Shown here piece by piece: positions 15,861-22,422 of a stretch of DNA of 22,422 nucleotides. A model generated the notes under the pieces. That model was given only the letters and a program-made list of their open reading frames with translations. It did not search any database and was not told where the DNA came from. Numbering within the stretch: the stretch's first letter is position 1; every line of letters begins with the position of its first letter. The position numbers and the translations under genes are program-made. Origin of the DNA: an uncultured Bilophila sp. (lineage in GTDB: Bacteria; Desulfobacterota; Desulfovibrionia; Desulfovibrionales; Desulfovibrionaceae); NCBI GenBank assembly GCA_902373525.1, contig CABKMN010000038.1, positions 1-22,422 on the forward strand, in the 5' to 3' direction.

Positions 15861-15887
15861 TTGTTTATCCGCATAAATTGATATAAA
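15861..15887 (+). promoter_or_regulatory. AT-rich promoter region of the antiporter gene
   Basis: TATAAA (15882-15887) is a good -10 box. TTGTTT (15861-15866) is a possible -35 but only 15 bases away, shorter than ideal. The sequence between contains an inverted repeat, TTTAT-CCGC-ATAAA (15864-15877), that could be an operator. The region is divergent from the AraC-type regulator's promoter. Confidence 0.4.
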
Positions 15888-15952
15888 GGTGGAGCTTTGC
15901 CCGGATGACGCCCTTTTCACCCCGCACCCGACACTTCCCCGGAGAACCCTCC

Positions 15953-17281
15953 ATGTCCGAAAAAGCCCGTTTCAGCGCCTTGTTGCCCATGATTGTCTTC
16001 CTCGTCCTGTTTATCGGCACGGGGATCGCCCTGACCGTCGCCGGGACGGAGATGCCGTTTTACCAGCTTTCCGCGACCGTGGCGATCATCCCCGCCATCG
16101 TGCTCGCCATCGTTCAGGGCAGGGAGGAGCTCAACAGGAAAATCGCCGTCTTCCTCTCCGGGGTGGGCGAAATCAACATCATCACCATGTGCATGATCTT
16201 TCTGCTCGCGGGCGGGTTCGCGTCCGTGGCTTCGGCCATCGGCGGCGTGAAGGCCACGGTCAACTTCGGGCTGTCCCTGCTGCCGCCGTCCATGATCCTG
16301 CCGGGGCTGTTCCTCATCGGCGGGTTCATCTCCACGGCGATGGGCACGAGCATGGGCACCGTGGCCGCCATCGCGCCCATCGCGGTGGGCGTGGGCGAGC
16401 AGACGGACATCCCGCTGGCCCTGCTGCTCGGCGTGGTCATGAGCGGAGCGATGTTCGGGGACAACCTGTCCATGATTTCGGATACGACCATCGCGGCGAC
16501 CCGGACGCAGGGCTGCGAGATGAAGGACAAGTTCCGCATGAACCTCCTTATCGCGATTCCGGCGGCCCTCGTAACGCTGGCGCTGCTCTGGGCGGCGGGT
16601 TCCACCGGGCAGGTGGTGAAGCACGAGGACTACCAGTTCATCCGCGTGGTGCCGTACCTTGCCATCCTGATCATGGCGATTGCGGGCGTGAACGTCTTTG
16701 TGGTGCTGCTCGCGGGCATCGTGTTTACGGGCGCGGTGGGCGTCGCCACGGTGGACGGGTACACGCTGATTCAATGGAGCAAGGACATTTACGCCGGATT
16801 CGTGGGCATGAACGAGATCATGGTGCTGTCCATGCTGGTGGGCGGCCTCGGGGAGCTCATGCGCTACCACGGCGGCATCCGCTGGCTTCTGGAGCGGGTG
16901 AACGGCCTTGCGCGCCGCCTTTCCGGCGAGTCTCCGGTCAAGGCGGGCGAATGCTGCATCAGCCTGCTGGTCCTGCTCGCCAATCTGTGCACCGCGAACA
17001 ACACGGTGGCGATCATCCTGACCGGCAAGGTGGCCCACGAAATCGCGGTTACGAACGGAGTTGACAGGCGGCGCAGCGCAAGTTTACTGGACATATTCTC
17101 CTGCGTCGTGCAGGGGCTCATCCCCTACGGGGCGCAGCTCCTGCTGGCGGGCTCCATCGCGAAACTTTCGCCGCTCGATATTGCGTGGAACAACTGGTAC
17201 TGCATGCTGCTGGCGGTGGCCGCCGTGCTCGCCATCCTGTTCGGCATCCCTCGGGTCAGGCCCGTGAAGCCTCTTGCATAG
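15953..17281 (+). CDS. Na+/H+ antiporter, NhaC family
   Basis: The 442-residue protein is an integral membrane transporter with about a dozen hydrophobic segments, expected to exchange Na+ for H+ across the inner membrane. Family signatures are GGFISTAMGTSMGTVAAIAPIAVGV and GVVMSGAMFGDNLSMISDTTIAATRTQGCEMKDKFR, the latter with the Asp residues expected to take part in ion binding. A second conserved half-repeat has NLCTANNTVAIILTG and GLIPYGAQLLLAG. GGAG eight bases before the ATG at 15953 decides the start; an in-frame ATG at 15905 is 48 bases further up and has no ribosome site. The substrate could be another cation or an organic acid, as NhaC relatives include malate/lactate antiporters. 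It reads away from the AraC-type regulator. Confidence 0.92.
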   Translation: MSEKARFSALLPMIVFLVLFIGTGIALTVAGTEMPFYQLSATVAIIPAIVLAIVQGREELNRKIAVFLSGVGEINIITMCMIFLLAGGFASVASAIGGVKATVNFGLSLLPPSMILPGLFLIGGFISTAMGTSMGTVAAIAPIAVGVGEQTDIPLALLLGVVMSGAMFGDNLSMISDTTIAATRTQGCEMKDKFRMNLLIAIPAALVTLALLWAAGSTGQVVKHEDYQFIRVVPYLAILIMAIAGVNVFVVLLAGIVFTGAVGVATVDGYTLIQWSKDIYAGFVGMNEIMVLSMLVGGLGELMRYHGGIRWLLERVNGLARRLSGESPVKAGECCISLLVLLANLCTANNTVAIILTGKVAHEIAVTNGVDRRRSASLLDIFSCVVQGLIPYGAQLLLAGSIAKLSPLDIAWNNWYCMLLAVAAVLAILFGIPRVRPVKPLA

Positions 17282-17350
17282 TTGGGGAGGAACACCGTAA
17301 CCGGATGAGGCGGCCTTATGCCCGCAACGTCTCTTGCGTAGCTGGGAAGA
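17271..17350. repeat. Two-copy direct repeat, 60 bases apart
   Basis: The last codons and stop region of the antiporter gene, CTCTTGCATAGTTGGG (17271-17286), recur as CTCTTGCGTAGCTGGG at 17331-17346, two changes in 16 bases. The DNA between is unlike. It may be a small local duplication of the gene end. Confidence 0.5.
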
Positions 17351-17531
17351 CGCTTCCGGCGGTGCCTGCCGTGCCTCAGAGCTCCCCGTCCGGGGGAGCC
17401 GCGTTGTTCCCGATGCCCGTACGACTCGAAGATTCGCCCATCGGTCGCGGCCCCTGCGAGGCCGCCCTTCGGGCCGATCCCCCGGACCCCGGCGCAGACG
17501 GAGACGCGGAACTGCGGTTTTTCATGCAGGT

Positions 17532-17568
17532 AAAAGAAACGGCGTTGTCGTTTCTTTTGTCTTTTTTT
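17532..17568 (+). terminator. Intrinsic terminator in the gap after the antiporter
   Basis: AAAAGAAACG (17532-17541) pairs perfectly with CGTTTCTTTT (17549-17558) around a seven-base loop, and GTC then seven T (17562-17568) follow. It is about 250 bases past the antiporter stop, so it ends either a long 3' untranslated region or an unrecognised RNA. The 17287-17531 stretch before it holds no gene that I can support. Confidence 0.72.
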
Positions 17569-17639
17569 GAAGAAAGGCCGAAAGCGGCGTCAAGGCAAAG
17601 GCTGTCGCACGGCCGGGGAACCGAAGGGGCCGGGGTATC

Positions 17640-17860
17640 CGACTCAAAAGGCGGCGAAGCCGTGACCGCCGGACGTGGCTTCGAGCCTTACGGGGATCGC
17701 GTACGGAGCGATTCCCATGACCACGAGCCCGCCGACGAAGCCTCCCTACGGGGATCGCACGCAGAACGATTCCCCCGTGTTGCCGGGAGGCGTGGTCAAC
17801 GACTCCATATCGTACCGGCGCAATTGGAATTTCCACATGTCGCCGGGAGGCGTGGGGCAG
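17640..17860. repeat. Degenerate tandem repeat of 58-60-base units
   Basis: Two 29-base segments, 17688-17716 and 17746-17774, share TACGGGGATCGC at one end and CGATTCCC at the other but differ in the middle (23 of 29 identical), 58 bases apart. A second block, GCCGGGAGGCGTGG, occurs at 17782-17795 and 17842-17855, 60 bases apart. A weaker version (CCGTGACCGCCGGACGTGG) lies near 17660. In each of the first two units the conserved ends pair to form an 8-9-bp stem. The array fills the gap before the GIY-YIG gene. Confidence 0.6.
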
Positions 17861-17906
17861 GGCGGCAGTCCGGCGGAACGCCGGGGTCCGGCTTTTCGGA
17901 GGAACC

Positions 17907-18209
17907 ATGTGGTACGTCTACCTGCTCCGGTGCGCGGACGCCACGCTGTACTGCGGGGTGACGACGGACGTGGAGCGGCGGCTGAGGGAACATAACGGGG
18001 AAGGGAAGCGGGGCGCGAAGTACACGCGGACAAGGCGGCCCGTCGAGGTGGTCTGCTGCGTGGCGCAGCCGGACAGAGCCTCCGCGTGCCGGTTGGAAGA
18101 GGCGGTGAAACGGCGTCCCAGTGCGGAGAAGACGGCGTTCCTGCTGGCGCGGGCCGGGGAAACGACCGACGGGAAGACGCCGGGAACGGAAGGAGCGATT
18201 GCATGTTGA
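17907..18209 (+). CDS. GIY-YIG domain protein (UPF0213/YhbQ-like)
   Basis: This 100-residue protein is a single-domain GIY-YIG family member, related to the YhbQ/UPF0213 group of putative nucleases with unclear role. The motif pair appears as YVYLLRCAD (3-11) and LYCGVTTDVERRLREHN (14-30), with catalytic Arg in RRLREHN and the YTRTRRPVEVV segment at 39-49. The distal VKRRPSAEK part is the usual end of the domain. A C-terminal tail of about 20 residues overlaps the ribosome site and start of the next gene, so the two are translationally coupled. GGAGG lies four bases before the ATG. No signal peptide is present. Confidence 0.85.
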   Translation: MWYVYLLRCADATLYCGVTTDVERRLREHNGEGKRGAKYTRTRRPVEVVCCVAQPDRASACRLEEAVKRRPSAEKTAFLLARAGETTDGKTPGTEGAIAC

Positions 18210-18967
18210 TGGTCATGATGGCCGTTGTGGGCTTCATCGTCGGATTTCTGGTCGGGTGTACCGGCATGGGCGGGATCATCCTGATCCCCTCCCTCGTCTA
18301 CCTTGCGGGGTTGACCAGCCATGTCGCCATGGGCACGACGCTGTTTACCTTTATCTTCACCACCTCGCTGTGCAGCTACCTGTACATCCGTCTCGGGCAT
18401 GTGGACTGGAAGGCCACCATTCCCATCTGCGTCGGCGGGTTCCTGTTCACCTATGTGGGCGCGGACGTCAAGGCGTTCACGGCCGCTCCGTATCTGAATC
18501 TGGTGCTGGCCCTGCTGATTCTGCTCGCGGGCGCGCTGGTGTTCTGTCCCGTGAAGGGACGGCGGTTCTCGTTCATGGAAGAGGGCAGGCGTTCGCGGTT
18601 CTGGGTGCTGTTCGCCGTGGGCAGCGGCGTGGGCTTCGTCGCCGGGCTGACCGGCGCGGGCGGCCCCGTACTCTCCGTGCCGATCATGATCGCCCTCGGC
18701 TTCCCGCCGCTCATCGCCATCGGCGCGGGGCAGGTCTATTCCGTCCCGGTCGCGCTGTCCGGGACCGCCGCCAACTTCCTGCACGGAGCCATCGACTATC
18801 AGGTCGGCTTCTGGATGATCATCATGCAGATCGTCGGCATCCTGTTCGGCGTGTACATGGCGAACAGGATGGATACCGGCAGGCTCCGCAAGCTGGTCGC
18901 GTGGGTCTGCCTGTTCTGCGGCGCGTTTATCCTGTTCAACGCCGTCCGCGACATCATTGCGATGTAG
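18203..18967 (+). CDS. TauE/SafE-family membrane permease (sulfite-exporter-like)
   Basis: The 254-residue protein belongs to the TSUP family, some members of which export sulfite or sulfoacetate. It has about eight hydrophobic helices and two inverted-repeat halves, each opening with a glycine-rich turn: GCTGMGGIILIPSLVYLAG near residue 15 and GLTGAGGPVLSVPIMIALG near residue 150. The ATG at 18203, with AGGAG seven bases upstream, overlaps the GIY-YIG stop codon by seven bases. An earlier in-frame start lies inside the GIY-YIG gene and has no ribosome site. The substrate is not shown by sequence; no sulfonate genes are adjacent, so sulfite export is only a family-based guess. Confidence 0.9.
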   Translation: MLMVMMAVVGFIVGFLVGCTGMGGIILIPSLVYLAGLTSHVAMGTTLFTFIFTTSLCSYLYIRLGHVDWKATIPICVGGFLFTYVGADVKAFTAAPYLNLVLALLILLAGALVFCPVKGRRFSFMEEGRRSRFWVLFAVGSGVGFVAGLTGAGGPVLSVPIMIALGFPPLIAIGAGQVYSVPVALSGTAANFLHGAIDYQVGFWMIIMQIVGILFGVYMANRMDTGRLRKLVAWVCLFCGAFILFNAVRDIIAM

Positions 18968-19022
18968 AAAAGGCGCAGCGGACGGTTCCCCCGTCGGGCG
19001 GGACCTCCCCCCTGCGCCGTGC

Positions 19023-19087
19023 CGCCTCGCCGTGTTCAGGGGGCAGCCGGACTTTTCGTAACCTGCGTCGCCTCGCCGTATTCGGGG
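19023..19087. repeat. Two-copy direct repeat, 46 bases apart
   Basis: CGCCTCGCCGTGTTCAGGG (19023-19041) recurs as CGCCTCGCCGTATTCGGGG (19069-19087), 17 of 19 identical, in the gap between the TauE-like gene and hisS. A 7-bp inverted repeat, GGCGCAG/CTGCGCC, flanks 18972-19018 just before it. Function unknown. Confidence 0.55.
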
Positions 19088-19144
19088 AACGTCGGGGCGG
19101 CGGTTCCGGGCCGTCCGGCGCAACCGGGCGGAAGCGCGGGGCGG

Positions 19145-19169
19145 GGCCGCCTTCGGGACGGTCTTTTTT
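19145..19169 (+). terminator. Intrinsic terminator after the TauE-like gene
   Basis: GGCCG-CC (19145-19151) pairs with GG-A-CGGTC (19156-19163) around a TTCG tetraloop, with one bulged A, and six T follow (19164-19169). Its last two T are the first two bases of the hisS -35 box, so one unit ends exactly where the next begins. Confidence 0.8.
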
Positions 19170-19196
19170 GACAACAGGGTACGATTGCTCTATCCT
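19168..19196 (+). promoter_or_regulatory. Strong sigma-70 promoter of hisS-aspS
   Basis: TTGACA (19168-19173) and TATCCT (19191-19196) are 17 bases apart, with a predicted start near 19203 and a leader of about 50 bases. No T-box or other riboswitch is evident in that short leader. Confidence 0.82.
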
Positions 19197-19252
19197 GTTG
19201 CGTTCGGACGTCCATCCGAACCCAACGTCACACCGAACCACGAGTACAGGCC

Positions 19253-20509
19253 ATGAGCGATAACGTTACCGCGATCAAAGGCTTCGCCGATTTGTTTTCC
19301 CCGGAAAGCGACGCTTTCACCCACATGGAGGCCGTGGCACGGGATACCTTCTCCCGTTACGGCTTCACCGAACTGCGTACCCCCATCCTCGAACGGACGG
19401 AACTGTTCTGCCGGGGCATCGGGACGGAAACCGACGTGGTGCAGAAGGAAATGTACACCTTCCCCGACCGGAAGGGCCGTTCCCTGACCCTGCGCCCCGA
19501 GGCGACCGCCGGGGTCATGCGCGCCTACATCGAGAGCGGCCGGGGCGGCGACGCCGTGACCAAGCTGTTCACCATCGGACCCATGTTCCGCTACGAACGC
19601 CCCCAGAAGGGCCGCATGCGCCAGTTCCACCAGATCAACTGCGAATGTCTCGGACCCTCCGAGCCCTACGCGGACGCCGAACTGGTCACGATGGCGATGC
19701 GTTTTCTGGAAGCCCTCGGCCTTAAGGGGTTGAGCCTCCAGCTCAATTCGCTCGGCTGTCCCTCCTGCCGTCCCGCCTACCGCGAGACGCTGCGCCAGTG
19801 GCTGTCCGAACTGGACGATTCGGCCCTGTGCGAGGACTGCCGCCGCCGCATGGTGACCAATCCCCTGCGCGTGCTGGACTGCAAGGTGCCCACCTGCAAG
19901 GAACATACCGCCGATGCGCCCAAGATTCTCGATCACAACTGCCCCGACTGCGCCGCGCATTTCGATACGGTGCGCCGCCTGCTGGACGCCGAAAAGGTGC
20001 CCTACGTAATCAACCACCGGCTGGTGCGCGGGCTGGACTACTACACCCGCACCACCTTTGAAATCGTGTCCGATCAGATCGGCGCGCAGGGCACCGTCGC
20101 GGGCGGGGGGCGTTACGACGGCCTCGTGGCCCAGCTCGGCGGCCCCAACGTGCCCGGCCTCGGATTCGCCTGCGGCATGGAACGCCTCGCGCTGCTGCTT
20201 CCCCGTTCGGAAGAGGACCGCGAAGCCGCCCGCCCGGATTTTTATGTGGTCGTGCTCGCCGACGCCGCCCGCGATTCCGCCTATGCGCTGACGCAGGCCC
20301 TGCGCGATGCGGGCTTCCGCGGCGAAATGGGCTTCACGTCCCGCAGCGTCAAGAGCGCCATGCGTCAGGCCGGAAAATCCGGCGCGCGCTTCTGCCTCCT
20401 TATCGGTGAAGACGAGCTTGCCGCCCAGTCGGCCATGCTCAAAAATATGGACAGCGGCGAACAGGCTTCCGTGCCCTTTGCCGATGTCGTGGCCCGGCTT
20501 CAGAAATAG
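19253..20509 (+). CDS. hisS: Histidyl-tRNA synthetase
   Basis: HisRS is a class II synthetase that charges tRNA-His. The 418-residue product has TLRPEATAGVMRAYIE (79-93), motif 2 GPMFRYERPQKGRMRQFHQI (109-128), the histidine-binding RGLDYYTRTTFE (259-270), GGGRYDGL just after, and motif 3 GFACGMERL near 303-311, followed by the anticodon-binding domain. The insertion domain has cysteine pairs, LGCPSC, LCEDC and DHNCPDC, also seen in some other bacterial HisRS. Upstream of the ATG at 19253 the ribosome site is weak (CAGG), so translation may be modest. It is first in a two-gene unit with aspS, 25 bases apart. Confidence 0.98.
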   Translation: MSDNVTAIKGFADLFSPESDAFTHMEAVARDTFSRYGFTELRTPILERTELFCRGIGTETDVVQKEMYTFPDRKGRSLTLRPEATAGVMRAYIESGRGGDAVTKLFTIGPMFRYERPQKGRMRQFHQINCECLGPSEPYADAELVTMAMRFLEALGLKGLSLQLNSLGCPSCRPAYRETLRQWLSELDDSALCEDCRRRMVTNPLRVLDCKVPTCKEHTADAPKILDHNCPDCAAHFDTVRRLLDAEKVPYVINHRLVRGLDYYTRTTFEIVSDQIGAQGTVAGGGRYDGLVAQLGGPNVPGLGFACGMERLALLLPRSEEDREAARPDFYVVVLADAARDSAYALTQALRDAGFRGEMGFTSRSVKSAMRQAGKSGARFCLLIGEDELAAQSAMLKNMDSGEQASVPFADVVARLQK

Positions 20510-20534
20510 TGCAAAGGCATAAAGGAAACTTGGT

Positions 20535-22358
20535 ATGAGTGAAGAACAGAAGGAACAGGTGGTCGAATGCCAGTCGCTCGGCGACTGGAAACGCACCCAC
20601 ACCTGCGGCGACCTGACCCTCGCCGACGACGGGTCCGAAGTCTGCCTGATGGGTTGGGTCCAGTACCGGCGCGACCACGGCGGCCTGATTTTCGTTGACC
20701 TGCGCGACCGCTACGGCCTGACGCAGATCGTGTTCAGCCCCGAATACGCCCCCGAAGCCCACGAACGCGCGGGCGCGCTGCGCTCCGAATATGTGCTCGC
20801 CATGAAGGGCAAGGTCCGTCCCCGCCCCGAGGGCATGGTGAACCCCAACCTCAAGACCGGCGAGATCGAGGTCGTGGTCAGCGACTGGAAGTTGCTGAAC
20901 ACTTCCAAGACCCCGCCCTTCCAGATTGAGGACCGCGTGGAGGCGGGCGAAAACCTGCGTCTCCAGTGGCGTTACCTCGACCTGCGCCGTCCGCGCATGG
21001 CCCGCAACCTCGAACTCCGCAGCCGCGCCGCCGTGGCGATCCGCAACGAGCTGGCCTCGCAGGGCTTCCTTGAAGTGGAAACCCCGATCCTGACCAAGTC
21101 CACCCCCGAAGGCGCGCGCGACTACCTCGTGCCCTCGCGTCTGAACCACGGCCAGTTCTACGCGCTGCCGCAGTCCCCGCAGCAGTTCAAGCAGTTCTGC
21201 ATGATCGCGGGCCTCGACCGCTATTTCCAGATCGCCCGCTGCTTCCGCGACGAAGACCTCCGCGCCGACCGTCAGCCGGAATTCACGCAGGTGGACATCG
21301 AAATGAGCTTCGCCGACGAAAAGCAGATCATGGACATGGCCGAAGGCCTCATGATCCGCGTGTTCAGGGAAGCGATGGGCGTGGACATCCCCGCGCCGTT
21401 CCCGCGCATGACGTGGGACGAGGCCATGGCCCGCTACGGCGTGGACAAGCCCGACACCCGTTTCGGCCTTGAACTTCAGGACGTGACCCCCATCGTCCGC
21501 AATTCCGGCTTCAAGCTCTTTGCCGCCGCCAAGCTGGTCAAGGCCATGCGCGTGCCCGGCGGCGAATCGCTTTCCCGCAAGGAAATCGACGAGCTGACCG
21601 AATTCGTGAAGATTTACGGCGCGCAGGGCCTCGCGTGGATCAAGATTCGCGAGAACGAATGGCAGTCGCCCATCGCCAAGTTCCTGTCCGACGAGGAACG
21701 CAAGGGCCTCGTGGACGCTCTCGGCCTGACCGTGGGCGACATCGTGTTCTTCCAGGCGGGCGAGCCCGGCATGGTGAATGCGGCCCTCGGCAACCTCCGC
21801 GTGCATCTCGGCGAAAAGCTCGGCCTGATCCCCGAGGACGCGTGGAACTTCCTGTGGGTGACGGACTTCCCGCTGTATGAATACAGCGAGGAGGAAAAGC
21901 GTTATGTGGCCTGCCACCATCCCTTCACCTCGCCCAAGGACGGCGATCTTGAGAAGATGGTGTCCGACCCCGCCTCCACCAAGGCCCGCGCCTACGACAT
22001 GGTGCTGAACGGCAACGAAGTGGGCGGCGGTTCCATCCGTATCCACGAGGCCGACGTGCAGCGCCGCATGTTCGAGGCGCTCGGCTTCTCCAAGGAATCC
22101 TACGAGTCACAGTTCGGCTACTTCATTCAGGCGCTCGAACACGGCGCGCCGCCGCACGGCGGGATCGCCTTCGGTCTGGACCGTCTGATCATGCTGATGT
22201 CCAAGTCGCCGTCCATCCGCGACGTCATCGCCTTCCCCAAGACCCAGAAGGCCACCTGCCTCATGACCAACGCCCCCGACGAGGTGTCCGCCAAGCAGCT
22301 CCGCGAGCTCGGCCTGCGTCTCCGCGAGGAAGCGAAGGACAAGAAGGAAGAGAAATAA
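20535..22358 (+). CDS. aspS: Aspartyl-tRNA synthetase
   Basis: AspRS is a class II synthetase that charges tRNA-Asp, and in organisms with GatCAB may also charge tRNA-Asn. The 607-residue length and the inserted GAD domain are the bacterial type. An N-terminal OB-fold (about 30-130, GWVQYRRDHGGLIFVDLRD) binds the anticodon. The catalytic core has LEVETPILTKSTPEGARDYLVP, PQSPQQFKQ, motif 2 CFRDEDLRADRQPEFTQVDIE (near 237-257) and motif 3 GIAFGLDRL near 544. AAGGA precedes the ATG at 20535. hisS is 25 bases upstream, so the two are one operon; a long hairpin follows. Discriminating and non-discriminating forms cannot be told apart from this window. Confidence 0.98.
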   Translation: MSEEQKEQVVECQSLGDWKRTHTCGDLTLADDGSEVCLMGWVQYRRDHGGLIFVDLRDRYGLTQIVFSPEYAPEAHERAGALRSEYVLAMKGKVRPRPEGMVNPNLKTGEIEVVVSDWKLLNTSKTPPFQIEDRVEAGENLRLQWRYLDLRRPRMARNLELRSRAAVAIRNELASQGFLEVETPILTKSTPEGARDYLVPSRLNHGQFYALPQSPQQFKQFCMIAGLDRYFQIARCFRDEDLRADRQPEFTQVDIEMSFADEKQIMDMAEGLMIRVFREAMGVDIPAPFPRMTWDEAMARYGVDKPDTRFGLELQDVTPIVRNSGFKLFAAAKLVKAMRVPGGESLSRKEIDELTEFVKIYGAQGLAWIKIRENEWQSPIAKFLSDEERKGLVDALGLTVGDIVFFQAGEPGMVNAALGNLRVHLGEKLGLIPEDAWNFLWVTDFPLYEYSEEEKRYVACHHPFTSPKDGDLEKMVSDPASTKARAYDMVLNGNEVGGGSIRIHEADVQRRMFEALGFSKESYESQFGYFIQALEHGAPPHGGIAFGLDRLIMLMSKSPSIRDVIAFPKTQKATCLMTNAPDEVSAKQLRELGLRLREEAKDKKEEK

Positions 22359-22360
22359 GA

Positions 22361-22417
22361 TTGGGGGAAGGGAGGAGAAACCTTTCTGGAGAAAGGCTTT
22401 CTCCTCCCTTCCCCCAA
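22361..22417 (+). terminator. Long two-part 3' hairpin after aspS
   Basis: Bases 22361-22380 are perfectly complementary to 22398-22417 (20 bp, purine on one strand). Inside, CCTTTCT (22381-22387) pairs with AGAAAGG (22390-22396), giving a stem of about 27 bp with one bulged C (22397). It starts two bases past the aspS stop. It resembles the 1-46 hairpin in design. No T-run follows within the window. Confidence 0.75.
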
Positions 22418-22422
22418 ACCCC

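Noticed and set aside
17287..17531. A 6S RNA or other known RNA ending at the 17532-17568 terminator
   Set aside because: No complementary ends, central bubble or conserved motif was found, so only the terminator is reported.
17522..17908. A 128-residue minus-strand frame through the repeat array
   Set aside because: Arginine-rich translation of the tandem repeat with no ribosome site or recognisable domain; the DNA pattern is better explained as repeats.

Overview
The window is about 22.4 kb of GC-rich chromosome from a deltaproteobacterium, most likely a member of the Desulfovibrionaceae. This rests on protein style (HisRS, AspRS, RecA and a bacterial SRP RNA of the short type), on a PFK-2/FBPase-2-like gene, a DUF6485-type cysteine protein and a TauE/SafE permease, and on long homopurine/homopyrimidine hairpins at gene ends. 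A Bilophila-like genus is a guess. No phage, transposon, tRNA or canonical CRISPR/cas locus was seen.

Layout: (1) 1-1962, minus strand: metF followed one base later by a family 9 glycosyltransferase, closed by a 22-bp hairpin. (2) 2073-4394, plus strand: an exported phosphodiester-glycosidase-like protein and a eukaryote-style 6-phosphofructo-2-kinase/fructose-2,6-bisphosphatase homologue. The divergent promoters of (1) and (2) can both be read. (3) 4649-6536, plus strand: a small cysteine-rich protein whose stop codon lies inside the promoter of the 4.5S SRP RNA, then the SRP RNA and its terminator, a GNAT acetyltransferase, and a GyrI-like protein gene broken by a one-base frameshift. (4) 6867-12471, minus strand: alaS, recA (with a promoter and a candidate SOS operator) and a membrane-anchored protein of unknown function with its own promoter. 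(5) 12714-15785, minus strand: a CoA-acylating (MmsA-type) aldehyde dehydrogenase and an AraC-type regulator, separated by about 750 bases without a gene. That gap carries a 21-bp-spaced direct repeat suited to an AraC protein and a five-unit interspersed repeat. (6) 15953-18967, plus strand: an NhaC-type antiporter, a repeat-rich gap, a GIY-YIG protein, and an overlapping TauE/SafE permease. (7) 19253-22358, plus strand: the hisS-aspS operon with a clear terminator/promoter junction in front and a long hairpin behind.

Most genes are housekeeping: translation (alaS, hisS, aspS, SRP RNA), recombination (recA) and one-carbon metabolism (metF). The less ordinary content is the PFK-2/FBPase-2 homologue, the likely AraC/aldehyde dehydrogenase regulatory pair, and the gene-free gaps. 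Several gaps hold short imperfect direct repeats with a 46-60-base period, and one of these has a CRISPR-like layout without being a recognisable CRISPR. I did not find a convincing new multi-gene system; the best leads are listed as findings.
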